Counted from the stretch's first letter, positions 12,662 through 25,142 are shown. The stretch is DNA of 64,000 nt from Cryptococcus deneoformans JEC21 (GCF_000091045.1 NC_006685.1:1488701-1552700); one strand, 5' to 3'. A program made the numbers and translations. Notes: a model not told the origin generated them from the letters alone.

Positions 12662-14678
12662 ATGCTCAGAGAAGCCAAGGTCGGACTCGACACCCCGTCT
12701 TCCGCCCCCCGCGCCTTTTCCGGTACGTCCCCGCCCCGCCTTCCACGCTTACCCCCGCAGGTGTGTCCCGCCGCATATGGCTCCTGGTCGCCGTCGTCCT
12801 AGGCATATTCACCTTCTCCCGTCTCCTCTTCCGTACGCCCCTCCCCCCCCGCCCGGCCCATCCCGCTGACTTGCCCTGTAGCCGCGCACGACCCCCTCTC
12901 GTCCCTCGGCGTAGGCCTCCTTACCTCAAAAGACTATCTCAACGCGTCCGCCACAGACCCCGCCCCATTCGAGTTCTGTCCCGTGTTTGGGCCCGGCGAC
13001 GAGGTTGCCGCCAGGCGGGGGCAGTGGGGGCTGCTGAGAAGCAGACTGCACATGGGCAGCGGCGCCCGCGTGCAGAGAGTGGTCCAGAAGGCCATGGCCG
13101 GATTGCCCGTCACGATCAGTGTCCTGGGCGGCTCAGGTGCGTTTTCCAGCTGTGCCACGTGGTTTGTGCTGGCTGAGCTGACGCGGGCCCGTAGTGTCCG
13201 CATGCCACGGTGCTGGCAACGACCCGGTATCGCCCGGATGCTACCCAGCGCAGTTCTTTGACTGGTGGAACTCGGTTTTCCCGCACCCGTCCTCGGAACT
13301 TACAAACGGAGCCTCGCGACGTACCGACTCTGCCTACTTTGCGTACTGCTCCACCCACCACCTGCCTGATCAAACCGATCTCGTCATTCTCGAGTTTGAT
13401 GCGTCTGACCCCAAGTGAGTACCTTTACGGCCTTTTGAGATCGAGCTGATAAAAGCAGCGACCCCGAGTGGCTCGCTCATTTCGAGCTGCTCGTCAGAAG
13501 CATCCTTGTGAGACCTGATCAGCCCGCTGTTATCGTTTTGGGACACTTTTCGCCTCAAATCCAGGCCCAAAATGGTTTTGCCGGTCCCGAGTTATTACAT
13601 ACCGTGGTGGCTCAGTTCTACGACGTCCCCCATATCAGGTCAGTTTCATATCTTTTGACAGCCGTGGCATTTCTGATGAAAGAGTGACAACAGCGCCAAG
13701 GGAGTCTTATATGGCGACTACCTCGCTGAACCCGAAGCAGCTCGAAACACCTTCTTCACCGACCCTATCCTCGCCAACCCTACCGGCCACGGAGTCATTG
13801 CCGATGTCCTCATTTCTTACATGCAGTCTCAAATATGTGCCGGATGGGCCGCCACTATGGGCCACGCATTCGATGTTCCTTATATGGGTGCACCCGCGCT
13901 CGAAGATAATCTCGCCGGTGCGGGCATTCAGAGTGAGGAAGACCTAGAGTCCGAGGGAGGTGGCTTGGCCGCCAAGTTGCGAGCAATCAAGGTGCCGCAG
14001 GCGATGCTCTCCGACCGTCCCAGTGATATCCTCAAGTTCCGAGAAGTTGCGCCTTTTTGTGTCTCTGCGAACGATTTGGTGAACCCTTTGCCCCCAAGCC
14101 ACTTTTACGGCTCCGGATGGCATGCATACCACCCAAGTAAAGGAGCCTCAGACGACGAGAAGCATTACTGGTATTCTGATATTGGTGGTAGTAAGATGAG
14201 AGTGCCTGTGACGTTGAGCGCGGGCGATGTGGCTATTTACTATTTACAGTGAGTTGCCTGTCTGCGGCTAAAAAGAAAAAGAAAAAGGGAAAGAAAGAAA
14301 AGCTGACAGCAGAATAGGAGCCCGGCCGAGAATCCCTTGGGTCGAGCGGCTTGCTGGGTGGATGACAACTTTGCGAGCGCAGTAGAATTGAGCGGAGTAT
14401 CTGATGTGCAGGAAGCCACGCCCACGTATGTATACCCCGCCATTCTTATGAAAACTCCTGGGCGCTAATCCCTAATCTGGGACGAATAGATTGACTTTGA
14501 TCGACGAGAATGTCTCGACTGGATCGCACTACGTGGAATGTGTTCTGCTTGGTAAAGAAGGCGAAAAGACGGCACCTTTCAAGATGCTTGGAGTGTAAGT
14601 CCATCATCTTTTTTCTTCTTCTTTTTCGTCTTCGTGATGGGGGCAGAGCTAATCAACGACTGTAGCTTTGGGACCTAG
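12662..14678 (+). CDS. CAP64: Capsule-associated protein CAP64 (SGNH-hydrolase-like, type II membrane)
   Basis: CAP64 is one of the classic genes needed for Cryptococcus polysaccharide capsule formation and belongs to the CAS3/CAP64 family; the exact reaction is unknown. Nine exons: 12662-12722, 12761-12832, 12882-13136, 13195-13414, 13459-13638, 13694-14248, 14318-14425, 14490-14594 and 14666-14678 (522 residues). A single membrane anchor spans about residues 26-44 near the N-terminus, predicting a lumenal catalytic part. GGSVSACHG at 127-135 looks like SGNH block I with Ser129 as nucleophile. A later [10 protein letters not shown] block may supply the His, but the usual D-x-x-H-P is not clear. 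I recall that CAP64 lies next to a proteasome subunit gene, which matches here; identification rests on that and the sequence. Confidence 0.85.
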
Positions 14679-14870
14679 AAAAACCCCTGCTTCCTTTCCC
14701 TCAGTTGACATTGATCGAGGAAGAGTTTTACGTCGTTCATTCCGCATGGTTTTTATAGAGTTTCTCGTTTTGGTGATGCAACAACAATTCAGTTTCCCAC
14801 TTTGGGCTTAGGGATTAATGTGTTTCTTATAAAATACATCAACTACTTGCATTGCTCCATACACAACACC

Positions 14871-15755
14871 TTAGGCGGATATACCAACTTCTATGGGGGG
14901 ATGAGGCGCTTCAACCTCGGTTTCTTGTGGGTGTTCCTGGATGTTGGCGATGGGGTCTGCTTGGGAAAGGTCAACCTTGTGGATACCGTTCTTGTCAATG
15001 AGGATGCAGTTAAAGTCGAACTTGATTGTGAGACCTGATAGGTACTTTAATAACTCGCAACAGACGGCCCCTCGGGTAATTTAGACTCACGCTTCTCCGT
15101 CTCGTCAATACACTTTCTCAACAAGTCGACACCCTCCTTCTTGTCCATATCCTCGTACCACCACTTATCCATCGTACTCAAACTAACATACACACCCATA
15201 CCATGCGCAGCATAAGGGACAATCGCCTTGGTACCGAGATAATCGATCCAGTACAAGTGGGGTTTTGAGGTGGTGGTATCGAACCCACCAAGAAGGAGGT
15301 TAACAGCATAGGGGTGTCGGGATCGAATAGCTTCTGCAAGAGTACGTCGGACCCAAGCGGAGGCTGCTGGTGGAAGAAGCGGGAAATGGTTTCTGCCGAG
15401 TAACCCAAATCAGAAAAACAAAAAAATCAACTCTGTCCAGTTCTTCCAAGATAACTCTTGAGGTTACATATAACACGGGCGCAGGGACTTACCGGATGTT
15501 GTACAGTCGCATATTCCTCTCGATATACTCGGCAAAATTGTTTGTATCTCCGGGTTCACCGCTAAAAGCCATGGCGAGGTGGGGGCCCAAGGTCTTGAGC
15601 TTGTTCTCGTCAGACTTCATACGGACGATGGATCGTCCCGCGCCCATGTCTGAGGCGAGGATGACATAGTCTTTGCCTATGATAGGGAAATATCAGCATT
15701 AGATACCGTTTGTGCCGTAGCCACACTTACCAGTAATACCGAATGAGCACTCCAT
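14871..15755 (-). CDS. PRE1: 20S proteasome subunit beta 4 (Pre1 / PSMB2)
   Basis: Non-catalytic beta subunit of the 20S core proteasome. Exons on the minus strand are 15731-15755, 15493-15676, 15091-15392 and 14871-15034 (224 residues). The N-terminus MECSFGITGKDYVILASD lacks the propeptide and catalytic Thr of active beta subunits, as expected for beta 4. Family blocks include GEPGDTNNFAEYI, NLLLGGFD, PYAAHGMG and the C-terminal IDKNGIH. It is convergent with CAP64 with 192 bases between stops. Confidence 0.95.
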
Positions 15756-16422
15756 GATGAGTTTGTAAAGGGGAAAGAAAAGAGAATATAGATGGAGGAG
15801 ACACAGTTACCCATCGATACACGCACTCGAGACAAACGTGAGTGACGAGCTTGCGCGTTCAGCGATAGTTAATAAGTTACGTAATGTAAAGTCGAATTGG
15901 CCTCAAAACGGCAATGACCGCTCAGTAGGTGGGTGGAGGTTGCCATACGTACTGCACTACTACCTACTGTTATACATATGAGCTCAGAATGGGTGGATCC
16001 AGGCTGATGAGAAAGCAGAAAGTGTAGGAAGATTCATTTGGGGCTCGTGTTCAAGTGCGTTACCGGGTAAGACAGAAAAGCATACAGAGCTGTCATTACT
16101 TGCATGCTGCATCTCCTCGGTCGACGGCAGTTATAATCACTCACCCCGTAGCAAGGAAACGCTTTATTGAAGTATGCTTGATATGCCTATCTACATGTTC
16201 AATCAGTGTCTCGACAATCCTAAAGGCACATGGCAAAATCTATAGAGTTGACTGGGCAATGGGGGGAGTCACCCACAGCCAACTAACCAAGTGTACGATA
16301 AAGGTATTACGTAACCGTACCTAAACTGTGTGTTGTCGACGAGGCGTGTATCTAGCGAAGATGGTGCGAGAGATATATATGAACATAACAACTCTCTTTT
16401 CACATCTCCAGTCATTAGGAGG
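15756..16422. promoter_or_regulatory. Divergent promoter region, PRE1 / Arf-GEF
   Basis: 667 bases between divergent start codons. It carries two TTACGTAA octamers, at 15877-15884 and 16307-16314, and a G run near 16260. No further coding signal seen. Confidence 0.5.
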
Positions 16423-19400
16423 ATGATGCCGCCTACAGACCTCCCTCCGACGACGCTTCTCCTTCAGGAGGTGCAGTCCGTCACCTCTGCCATGCGCAGG
16501 AACCAGAGATGGGCCTCATCTTCGACGTCCTACGGCTCATACCCGACCCTTCCACCGTCTCTGAGGAGCAAAAACAATGGCCTCGCGGGAGCAGGTAGCA
16601 GGCGAGGTCGAGCAAGCTTGGATACGGGAGACAGCGTCGACCTTATGGATGGGTTCGTGGAGCTCAGAAGACTGCTTGGCGGTGTGAAAGGTAAGAATAA
16701 TAATACTCGGTAGATGCAATTTGTGTGCTGACGATGAGGTAGACATTACATCGCTTGCACCTATAGACCTGTGTGCTCCATTTTTGTCATTGATAAGGTC
16801 ATCCTCAACTTCCGGGCCCATCACTGCCCTCGCTTTAACTTCCCTTTACTCCATAATCAATGCCGTTCTTCCCCTCTACCTTACGCCCGTACCCACAACC
16901 TTTTCCCCATCCACACCTCTCCAGCTGGCTCTGGTTCACATCACTTCGGCAATTTCCCATTGCCGATTCCCAAGTTCGTCTCCCCAACAAGATGAGCTCG
17001 TTTTACTGAAACTTTTGCGGGTGATCGAGTCATTGGTCATTCCTATGGCCATGCCGACGACCGAAGGCACCGTGCAAATGGGCAATCTCCTCGACCATAT
17101 GGGCGACGAAAGTGTCTGTGAGCTTTTGGAGGTAGGGCTCGGTATGCTAGCACGTGCACGTCTCGGTGAAGGAGTTAGAGCGACAGCTCAGAGCTGTGTG
17201 CAAAACATTGTAACGAGCGCCTTTAGGCGCTTAAAAGGATTACAAAAAGAAGATGTGGATAAGCTGCTGGAAGATGCGAAACACCATGAAGAGAAAATCA
17301 AGGTAAGCAGCAAAAAGATTGAGTCTGTCGGACAGAAGGAGGAACATCCGGACGCGAAACAAGAGAAGCAAGATGAGATGATAACTGAATCGGAGGAGAA
17401 ACCGACAGAGCCTCAGGTGAACACCCCAATGTTCACGCCTTATGGACTTCCTACTATTCTAGAGCTCCTTAGAGTCCTTATTGCCTTACTGGACCCGAAC
17501 GATCAAGCTCATACAGACTCGATGAGGTTTTCGGCCCTTGCTATTCTTAATACTGCCCTGGAAGTGGGAGGTCTAGGTCTAGGTAACTGGCCCGAGTTGA
17601 GGGAAGGTGTAACGGACGAAGGATGCAAGTATCTTTTCCAGGTATGTTTCCCTCTCAATCTATTTGCCGCACCACTAACCATGGCTCAGCTTACCCGAGC
17701 CGATTCGCCATCTCTCCTCGCTCAATCTCTCCGCACTACGTCAACTCTTTTCTCCACCCTTCTCCCCCACCTCAGACCTCAACTTGAATTGTTCCTCTCT
17801 TACCTCATTGACCGTCTCACACCTTCAAATCCTGCTCCTCTTCCTCCCCAGTTTTTGAATCTCCGATCAGATTCTCGCCCTAGTACGCCTAGTGTGAAGA
17901 CCGAAGGCCGGGTCACCCCTGTAGCGGATGCTTCCACCATCGAGTCCTCCAGCCCCGCTTCAACTCCTAAACCCGTCAGCCTTCTTCCTCCGGTCCCCAA
18001 TGAAACTCGAGAACTCATGCTTGACTCTCTTACGCAAGTCGCATTGCGTCCAAGCTTCATGGTAGACTGCTGGGTCAACTTTGACTGCTCGACGGATAGT
18101 GAAGACTTGTTTGAGAGGCTGATAGCTTTCTTAACACGTGGAGTATATCCTCATGGCCCCCCAAAGAGTGACGGATCAAGTCACTTTTTTGAAGGCCTCG
18201 ATAGCACACAGCTTTTATCACTGGAAATTCTCTTGGCTTTTGTGTCATCCATGGCCGATAGATTGGAACAGGGCGATGAGACTTGGCCCTCAGAAGCCCC
18301 GACCACCGCCAGTCTCAAAGAAGCAAAAGGGCGCAAAGCTGTCATCCTCACTGGTGCTGCCTTGTTCAACACAAAACCCAAGAACGGTCTTTCATTCCTC
18401 GAAGAGAAAGGCATCATCGTTCCTGATCCCGCCGACGAGGGTACCGACGAAGAAAAGCGTCATCTGGCTATCGCTCGTTTCCTTCGTCATTGCTCCCGTC
18501 TTGATAAGAAACTTTTGGGCGAATTTATTTCACGTCCCGACCAACTGGGCTTGCTCAAGGCTTACATCGGCTTGTTCAACTTTTCTGGTAAAAGCGTTGC
18601 AGATGCCATGCGAGAGTTGCTAGAAACCTTCAGACTGCCTGGTGAAGCACAGCCGATCGCCAGAATCACAGAAACCTTTGCGGAGCATTTCTTCTCCTTT
18701 TCTCCACCAGAGATCGCCGATCAAGATGCAGTGTATGTGCTGGCGTACTCAGTGATCATGCTGAACACAGACTTGCATAACCCACAGAATAGAGTATGTC
18801 TTTCTACAATTCCCTACTTGAGCATGGTACTGACATCAGAAATAGAAACGCATGACAGTTGAGGACTACAGAAAGAATCTCAGAGGTGTGAATGGCGGCA
18901 AGGACTTTGATCCGGCATATCTCGAAGGGATTCATGAATCTATCAGAAAGAGAGAGATCATTTTGCCAGAAGAGCACGCCGGTCAACATGGTTTTGAATA
19001 TGCTTGGAAAACATTAATGCAGCGCTCTCGTACATCAGGTAAGTCCCAGCCCTCCTTACCCTCGACCTCCGTTGACAGGTGTCTAGGTCCGATGGTCATT
19101 TGCAATACTTCCATCTTCGATGAGCACATGTTTGGCCTTGCTTGGCGTCCACTAATTTCTTCTATCGCCTATGCCTTCACCATGTCTGCTGGAGACGAGC
19201 ACGTCATTCAAAAAGCCATCACTGGTTTCCGACAGGTTGCCTCTCTCGCTTCTCACTACCATCTTCCTGACGTGTTTGACACTATCGTCCAGTCATTATC
19301 GAGTGCCACTGGTTTGTTGGACGATACGGAGGAAGGATATCAGATGTCAAATTATCCAGTGGTTGAAAAAGAGGGGCAATCGTTGACGGTCTCGCCATTA

Positions 19401-21603
19401 TCAATCAGGTTTGGTCAGAGCTATCGCGCACAACTCGCCACGGTCGTTCTTTTCACCATTGCTAACGGTAACGGCTCAGCGATCTGCGAAGGATGGCACC
19501 AGATCTTCGAAATGTTTCAGACTCTCTTTCTTCATTCTCTCTTACCTGCACGCATGCTCCAAATGGAAGATTTCTTGGCGGGCACGTCCACTATTCCGAT
19601 GAAGACTGCTGTGCCGCATGCCCAACTAGATAGAAGGCCAGAAGGAGGTCTACTCTCAACTTTATCCAGCTATCTGTTAAGTCCATATGGGACCGGCTCG
19701 GAAGGTGTGGTGGTTGAGACAAGTGAAGAAGACGTAGAGAATACTTTGGTGGCGGTAGATTGTTTAAGCTCGTGCAAGCTTGAAGAATTGTACGCAGAGA
19801 TTTTGTAAGTAATCGTTCCTGCCTGAATGACTTTAGACACTGACGACAGACAGGAACCTTCCTGTAGATGCTCTTATCCCCGCGCTTCGCGCTATTCGAG
19901 CGTTAGCAGAGAGTCGCACGACTGATAAACTCAAATCACGCACTGTTCAACGGGTCGAGACTGGGTCACCTGTGATCTCGCCCAGGTTTGAGGGTCAATT
20001 GCCTTATGATCCAGCTTGTGTCTTCCACCTGGAGATGATGGTCAGCCTTGCCAGTAGAAACAAGCAAAACATTGCCGAAACCTGGTAAGTATTTCTATCA
20101 TTGAGTGGGAAGCACAGGCTGACCTTAATGTAGGCCAATTATCTTTGAATATATCTCTGAACTTCTGTCTTCAGCGCAGTCCTATAGTGTATTGCTCATC
20201 GAGCGAGCTGTCGTTGGTTTGTTACGTCTTTGTCTGGTCGTATCCGAGCAAGTGAGTTAAGTTTGTCACGAGATTGTGAATCAACGCTTACATTTTTTGC
20301 CGTAGCCTGAACTACGAGATCAACTATACATCGCCTTAGATGTTCTACGCTCTCTTCCTTCTACAGTCCTCAACGCTGTCTCCGAACAGCTCATGGCTGG
20401 CGTAGCTCTGGTCCTTGAGAAAGACGCTACCGTCATCAAATCCCAGACAGAATGGAACCTTGTTATCGCCCTTTTCAGAGCTACTGTTGCCCATCCCGAA
20501 GCCAGTAAAGTTACTTTGGCAATTGTGCAAAAGATGGCAGCTTTACCTAAGCAGCAAGAAGGTGAAAATGTTGGGGAGGGCAAGGGAACGGGTTTGACAG
20601 TGGACAATTATGGAGGAGTAGTAGCTTTGTTGGATGAATTTGCCACTCAGGCCGGAGCAGCAGCCGCGGGAAGGCAGCAGCAACAGAGGAGATCATCAGT
20701 GGGACCGCAATCTGGAAGCTTGTGAGTGATCTGTTCGACGATATTACATCCTTGGGCTGATGAGTTTATAGAGGGCCGACAGTTGAGCGAGGTCTAGCGG
20801 CTTTGGATTCATTATACGAGCTCAGGAACGTTATACCCGCCCTTATGGCGTCAAATAATCTGGAAGAGCAGCAAGGTGAGTACGATTGAATGAATTTCTT
20901 GGTTAGGGGCTAAGAGAATCGTTAGCGTTCAACACCTTCTGGCTACCACCTCTCCTGGTGATTGGCAAGCAATGCATCAATGGCTGTCGTGACATCCGTC
21001 AGCGGGCCATTACTTACCTCCAGCGCCTCCTATTATCTCCGCAGATCTTGTTGGGTAATGAGTCCACCCTTCCTATTGTGTTCGACAGGGTTCTCTTTCC
21101 GGTGCTAGAAGAGTTACTGAAGCCGCAAGTGTATGAACGTGACCCCAAGGGTCTCTCAGAAACAAGGCTAAAGGCCGCTACATTGCTTTGCAAAATCTTT
21201 CTGCAGTATGTCGTCAGACTCGTAGAAAGTGGAAGCAGTGAGGCCGTGACTGGTCTTTTTGTGAGGGTACTGGACAAGCTGGAGAGATTTATGCGTGGAG
21301 AACGGGATCTCTTGGTGTGTCTCTTCTTGTTCATGAATATCTAGATCCAGCTTACGGGTGTCTCAGAACGAAGCAAGCGAATCTTTGAAGAATGTGGTGC
21401 TTGTTATGCACTCATCGAATCTTCTCATCCCCCCTCCGTCGTCCGGCAGCCCGGATGAACGCACACGAGACCAGAAGGGCCTTTGGGAGAAAAGCGCACA
21501 GAGGATTGAGAGAGTATTGCCTGGATTCTTGAGGGAGGCTATACCGCCATCTGAACCCCCGCAAGTGCAGAAACAGGTTGGGCAGCAAGTAGAGCAGTCT
21601 TAG
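16423..21603 (+). CDS. Sec7-domain Arf guanine nucleotide exchange factor (GBF1 / Gea1-Gea2 family)
   Basis: Activates Arf GTPases at the early Golgi by GDP-GTP exchange, driving COPI vesicle formation. Eleven exons: 16423-16690, 16743-17641, 17690-18793, 18846-19038, 19087-19804, 19854-20084, 20134-20251, 20306-20721, 20772-20875, 20926-21314 and 21367-21603 (1558 residues, the size of large Arf-GEFs). The N-terminal DCB/HUS region includes LLEVGLGMLARARL. The Sec7 domain lies at about residues 600-800, with the Glu-finger loop FRLPGEAQPI near 706 and VIMLNTDLHN after it. HDS-type helical repeats follow. The 48-base intron at 17642-17689 is a multiple of three and free of stops, so retention would add 16 residues without a frameshift. 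Placement in the Gea/GBF1 branch rather than BIG/Sec7 rests on the DCB sequence. Confidence 0.92.
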
Positions 21604-21745
21604 AGTGTATCAAAATATGAAGTCAGGTAACGGACACAAGGTAATAATCGCTTGAGCACTTGTACCTGTACTGTTTGTAGAGCTTGTCTGTGATGCATTG
21701 GGGAATTATTTAGTATTCCTCGTTAAATTGCTGGATCTGGACAGA

Positions 21746-23702
21746 CTACTCATGATATACGCTTCCGCCTGAATCATGTTTCCTCGGATCCCCATCTCCT
21801 TCCCAGCCATCATCTGTCCATACCATAACACAAGGTGTGCTGAAGCTTTTATCTACCCACTCAATTACATGGCCCTTTTGTTTCAATCCTTCAACTTGTT
21901 CTTCACTAAATCCTTCAACTCGAACACCTCTTACGTTGGACCCTCGCTCAACTTTTGTGACGTTGGGCAAGATTTGGTTGTGTAGACGATTAGCAGCAAG
22001 GGCCTGAGAGGCTGAAAACCCGTATACGAGGACGAAAAGAGCTACTTGGGCGTTGGAAGAGATGATGGTGCTGCCACCTGCTGCTCCGCCGGAGGCGATG
22101 ACCTTGCCGGTAGAGTTGGTGATGATGTAAGGACAAGAGGATGAAAGTGGACGTTTGCCTCCGGCAACTACATAGCCACTGAGATCAACAGCTTGTCAAA
22201 GTCGCATTTTAGATATCCAACCTACCGTAATTTGTTACTTGAGGCTCGTAGCCAAAACCATTGGGCCTCCCTTCGACCGAGAAATCGTCCATGGAGCCGT
22301 TGAGCACAAAGCCGTAGCCGGGTACCATGATCCTGGATCCCCATCCGAGGCCAACGGTAGTGGTAATGGAGATGGTGAGACCAGACGAGTCTGTAGCAGT
22401 AATGTTGGACGTGCCGTTGTCGAAATCGAGGGCCACTCTGTATATAAAAAATAAGCATTACTGCAATTGAGCAGATTGGGAATATATAGAACAGACCTAC
22501 TTGGGCGGCTTGTAGTAGTCGGGTTCTTTGGTGTGATTCTCATCAATCATCCTTGCCCTAGCCTTGATTCTTTTCTCTGTCAACCAGTCTCGCTGTTTCT
22601 CCTCCACTCCGTCAATATAGGCTGGATCACCCAGAGCGGTTCTTTGGCCATATGCAAGCTACAGGTATGTCTTAGAGAAAGCTTCCTTCAGCGAATTAAC
22701 AACTGGAAAACGTACTCGAAGAGCCTCGGTCAACCGATGCAAATCAGTAACGGAGCCGTAGCCTGCGGGTTCAAATTGGGAAAGCATTCCCATAACTGAG
22801 AGCCAGATGGCTCCCGAAGCGGGGGCTGGTGGCGCATATAGAGTATAATCCTTGAACTTGGTAGAAAGAGGTTCTCGCCATTTGAGTTTGTAATCTATAT
22901 ATATTGAATCAGCAGTGGCTTACACTCTCGTGAGAGGTATTGGATGACTTTCTCACTCTTCAGATCGTCTACTGTCATCACACCATCCCGGGCTCGCACA
23001 GCTTTCACCAGGCCTTCCGCAATCTCGCCTTGGTAGAACGCGGCAGCTCCCTCTGCTGCAATCTTTCGGAGAGTCGTTGCGTACTCTGGCCGTTTCCAAA
23101 TACTCCCGATCGGGATGGCTTGACCATCTTTTGTGATTAAAGATGTGTATGTGGGATCTTCCATCATCCATGTGCCTCTCATGTTGCTAGACCCTGCAGG
23201 ATTGGCTTCTTGCGTGATAAACTATGTAAGCAAAGTCATGAGCTAGAGAAAATCGGGTGCGATGGGACGGAGGACTCACATCATACAGATCGCCTCTCAC
23301 TTCCATTCCCCCTTCCGCCAACTCAATACTCTCTTTAAACAGTCTAGACCATGGAAGGGTCCCATACGCCTTGTGGAGTTCCTCCAGGCCCTTGAGCTCT
23401 CCAGGGACAGCCACTGCCAACCCGCCCACCGATGTCGACGTGTTACTCGTCTTGAATAACTCTGGCGTTGCTCCCTCTGGCGCACACTGCCTGAAATCCA
23501 AACACTTCACTTGTCCAGAATCGCCAGGTTCTTTCACGATGGCAAACCCGCCACCACCTATGTCAGAGTGATAAGGTGAGAGGGTGTTGACTGCGAGGAC
23601 GGTAGCTATAATTGCATCTGCTGCTGAGCCGCCGGCTTTGAGGATGGTCGTGCCGATGTCAGAGGCACGGATTTGCTCCGAGGTGACTGCGCCTGATGGC
23701 AT
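21746..23702 (-). CDS. Gamma-glutamyltransferase family protein without signal peptide
   Basis: Ntn-hydrolase that transfers or hydrolyses gamma-glutamyl groups, classically of glutathione. Exons on the minus strand are 23280-23702, 22957-23221, 22716-22894, 22501-22658, 22226-22437 and 21746-22167 (552 residues). Family blocks include GGSAADAI, HSDIGGGGF, the autocatalytic site DNGTSNI with Thr351 as predicted new N-terminus of the small subunit, and GGAAGGS. The N-terminus (MPSGAVTSEQ) goes straight into the catalytic domain; no signal peptide or membrane anchor precedes it, unlike secreted or vacuolar family members. The intron at 22895-22956 joins DDLK to NYKLKWREP. Cytosolic location is inference; an unseen upstream exon could supply an anchor. 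Confidence 0.9.
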
Positions 23703-24251
23703 AAGGGGCTCTATTGTCTATGGTCTATAGGATAGGATTCGCAGGGGATCAGTGTTCCCTTGGGATAGTGAATTAGAGCCGTTGTCGTTGCTGATAAATG
23801 CACCAGCGAGGGGGAGATGGCGATTGATAAGATGATGATTTACTGGGCCGGCCGGACCCGGCTTTGGCCGATACCGCGATAGCCGATGGGTGGTGGGCGA
23901 AAGGCGAACTCAGCATTTTAAGCCTAGCCGCTGGGGATGTATTTGGAATGGTGGAGATGGGCAGCTGTACATCTGCAACTTCTCGGGAAAGCGTGCATAT
24001 CATTCTCTGAATAGGAGCGGTGAGACAGCCTCGAGGCAGCCCACACGTCGATTATTACGCACCACCCAAACGTATTATTATTACTTTTCGTTATTCAATC
24101 TCGCGTCGCTTCCAAAACATTTTACGCGCCACGGTCAACGTCGCATTGCATTTCCGGCGGGCGGTTGCGGTTCGCCAATCAATCGGTGCATTGTGTCTGC
24201 TATTATTACAATCACTCTTTCCTCTGCTCACGCTAAATTACAAGCCATACC
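23703..24251. promoter_or_regulatory. Divergent promoter region, GGT / HSBP1-like
   Basis: 549 bases between divergent start codons. A GGCC/CCGG-rich cluster lies around 23846-23872 and a CAAT-type sequence (CCAATCAATCGG) at about 24175. No gene seen. Confidence 0.45.
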
Positions 24252-24467
24252 ATGTCTGCCGCGAAGACCAACTCGTCATTATCCAGGCTGGGCTCCATCA
24301 GGAGTTCCAAGTATCAGTCAACTGGATCTATGGGAGAACTAGGCGAAACTGTGAGTTCATTTTCCAATCAAAGGCACAACGTTAGGCAAAGCAAAAGAAG
24401 CAAGCAAGCACTCTGGAGAGATCAAGAAGCCTAGTCCAAGATATAGACTGACGAAATGATGGAGGTC

Positions 24468-24499
<32 letters not shown>

Positions 24500-24766
24500 C
24501 GATGAGAAGAGTGCCGAGCTTTTGTAAGTTGAACGCTGGCCTTTACTTGGCCGTAACACCTTTTGGATAAATACTCATGTGAAACCATTGGCAGAAAACA
24601 AAGTGAGCCAGAATTTATTGCTTCAAATAAATGATGCAGAGCGGGAACAACACTAAGCTTTGTCGCTGTAGTGGATGAAATGACCAACAGAATACAATCG
24701 CTGGAAACGTCTATCGCTGCGCTGGCCCACGAGCCAGTCGACCAATCCTCTACTTCAAATCAATGA
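24252..24766 (+). CDS. Small coiled-coil protein, heat-shock-factor-binding protein 1 (HSBP1)-like
   Basis: Exons are 24252-24350, 24447-24523, 24595-24602 and 24672-24766 (92 residues). After a Ser-rich N-terminus the chain is one coiled coil from about residue 34 to 82. Its second half, LKQMDEMTNRIQSLETSIAAL, aligns with the HSBP1 core (IDDMSSRIDDLEKNIADL in the human protein). HSBP1-type proteins form coiled-coil oligomers and bind heat shock factor or the WASH complex. The third exon is only eight bases (AAAACAAA) but is flanked by a GCAG acceptor and GTGAGC donor, and without it the frame breaks at once. The helix is about four residues shorter than human HSBP1 in the middle, so another small coiled-coil family is possible. 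Confidence 0.6.
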
Positions 24767-24839
24767 CTCGGCTAAAAAACGGGTTTTTATATACCCATAC
24801 TGCCTTCAAGATACCCAAAACATGATATATGCATATAAT

Positions 24840-25026
24840 CTACCGTCTGCTCCCTGGCAAAACCTCCTTGCCTCCCCATTCCACACCTTCGAATGACCTC
24901 TCTTCTTCACCCTTCACAACCTTACCATCATCAAACACCCATTCTTCGTGCGCAGAAGAAGGTAAGCCTTCCCCAAACTCTCCAACAGGCTTGCCCAAAC
25001 CCTTGATACCTAATACTTGCGCACCG

Positions 25027-25058
<32 letters not shown>

Positions 25059-25110
25059 CAGGGCATTCACAGCCGCCCGATGTTGAGCCATGGCTTTACT
25101 TGACCCGTGT

Positions 25111-25142
<32 letters not shown>

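Noticed and set aside
22895..22923. Apparent 29-base intron in the gamma-glutamyltransferase gene
   Set aside because: A GTGAGA donor further upstream (intron 22895-22956, 62 bases) joins DDLK to NYKLKWREP in better agreement with the family, so no ultrashort intron is needed.
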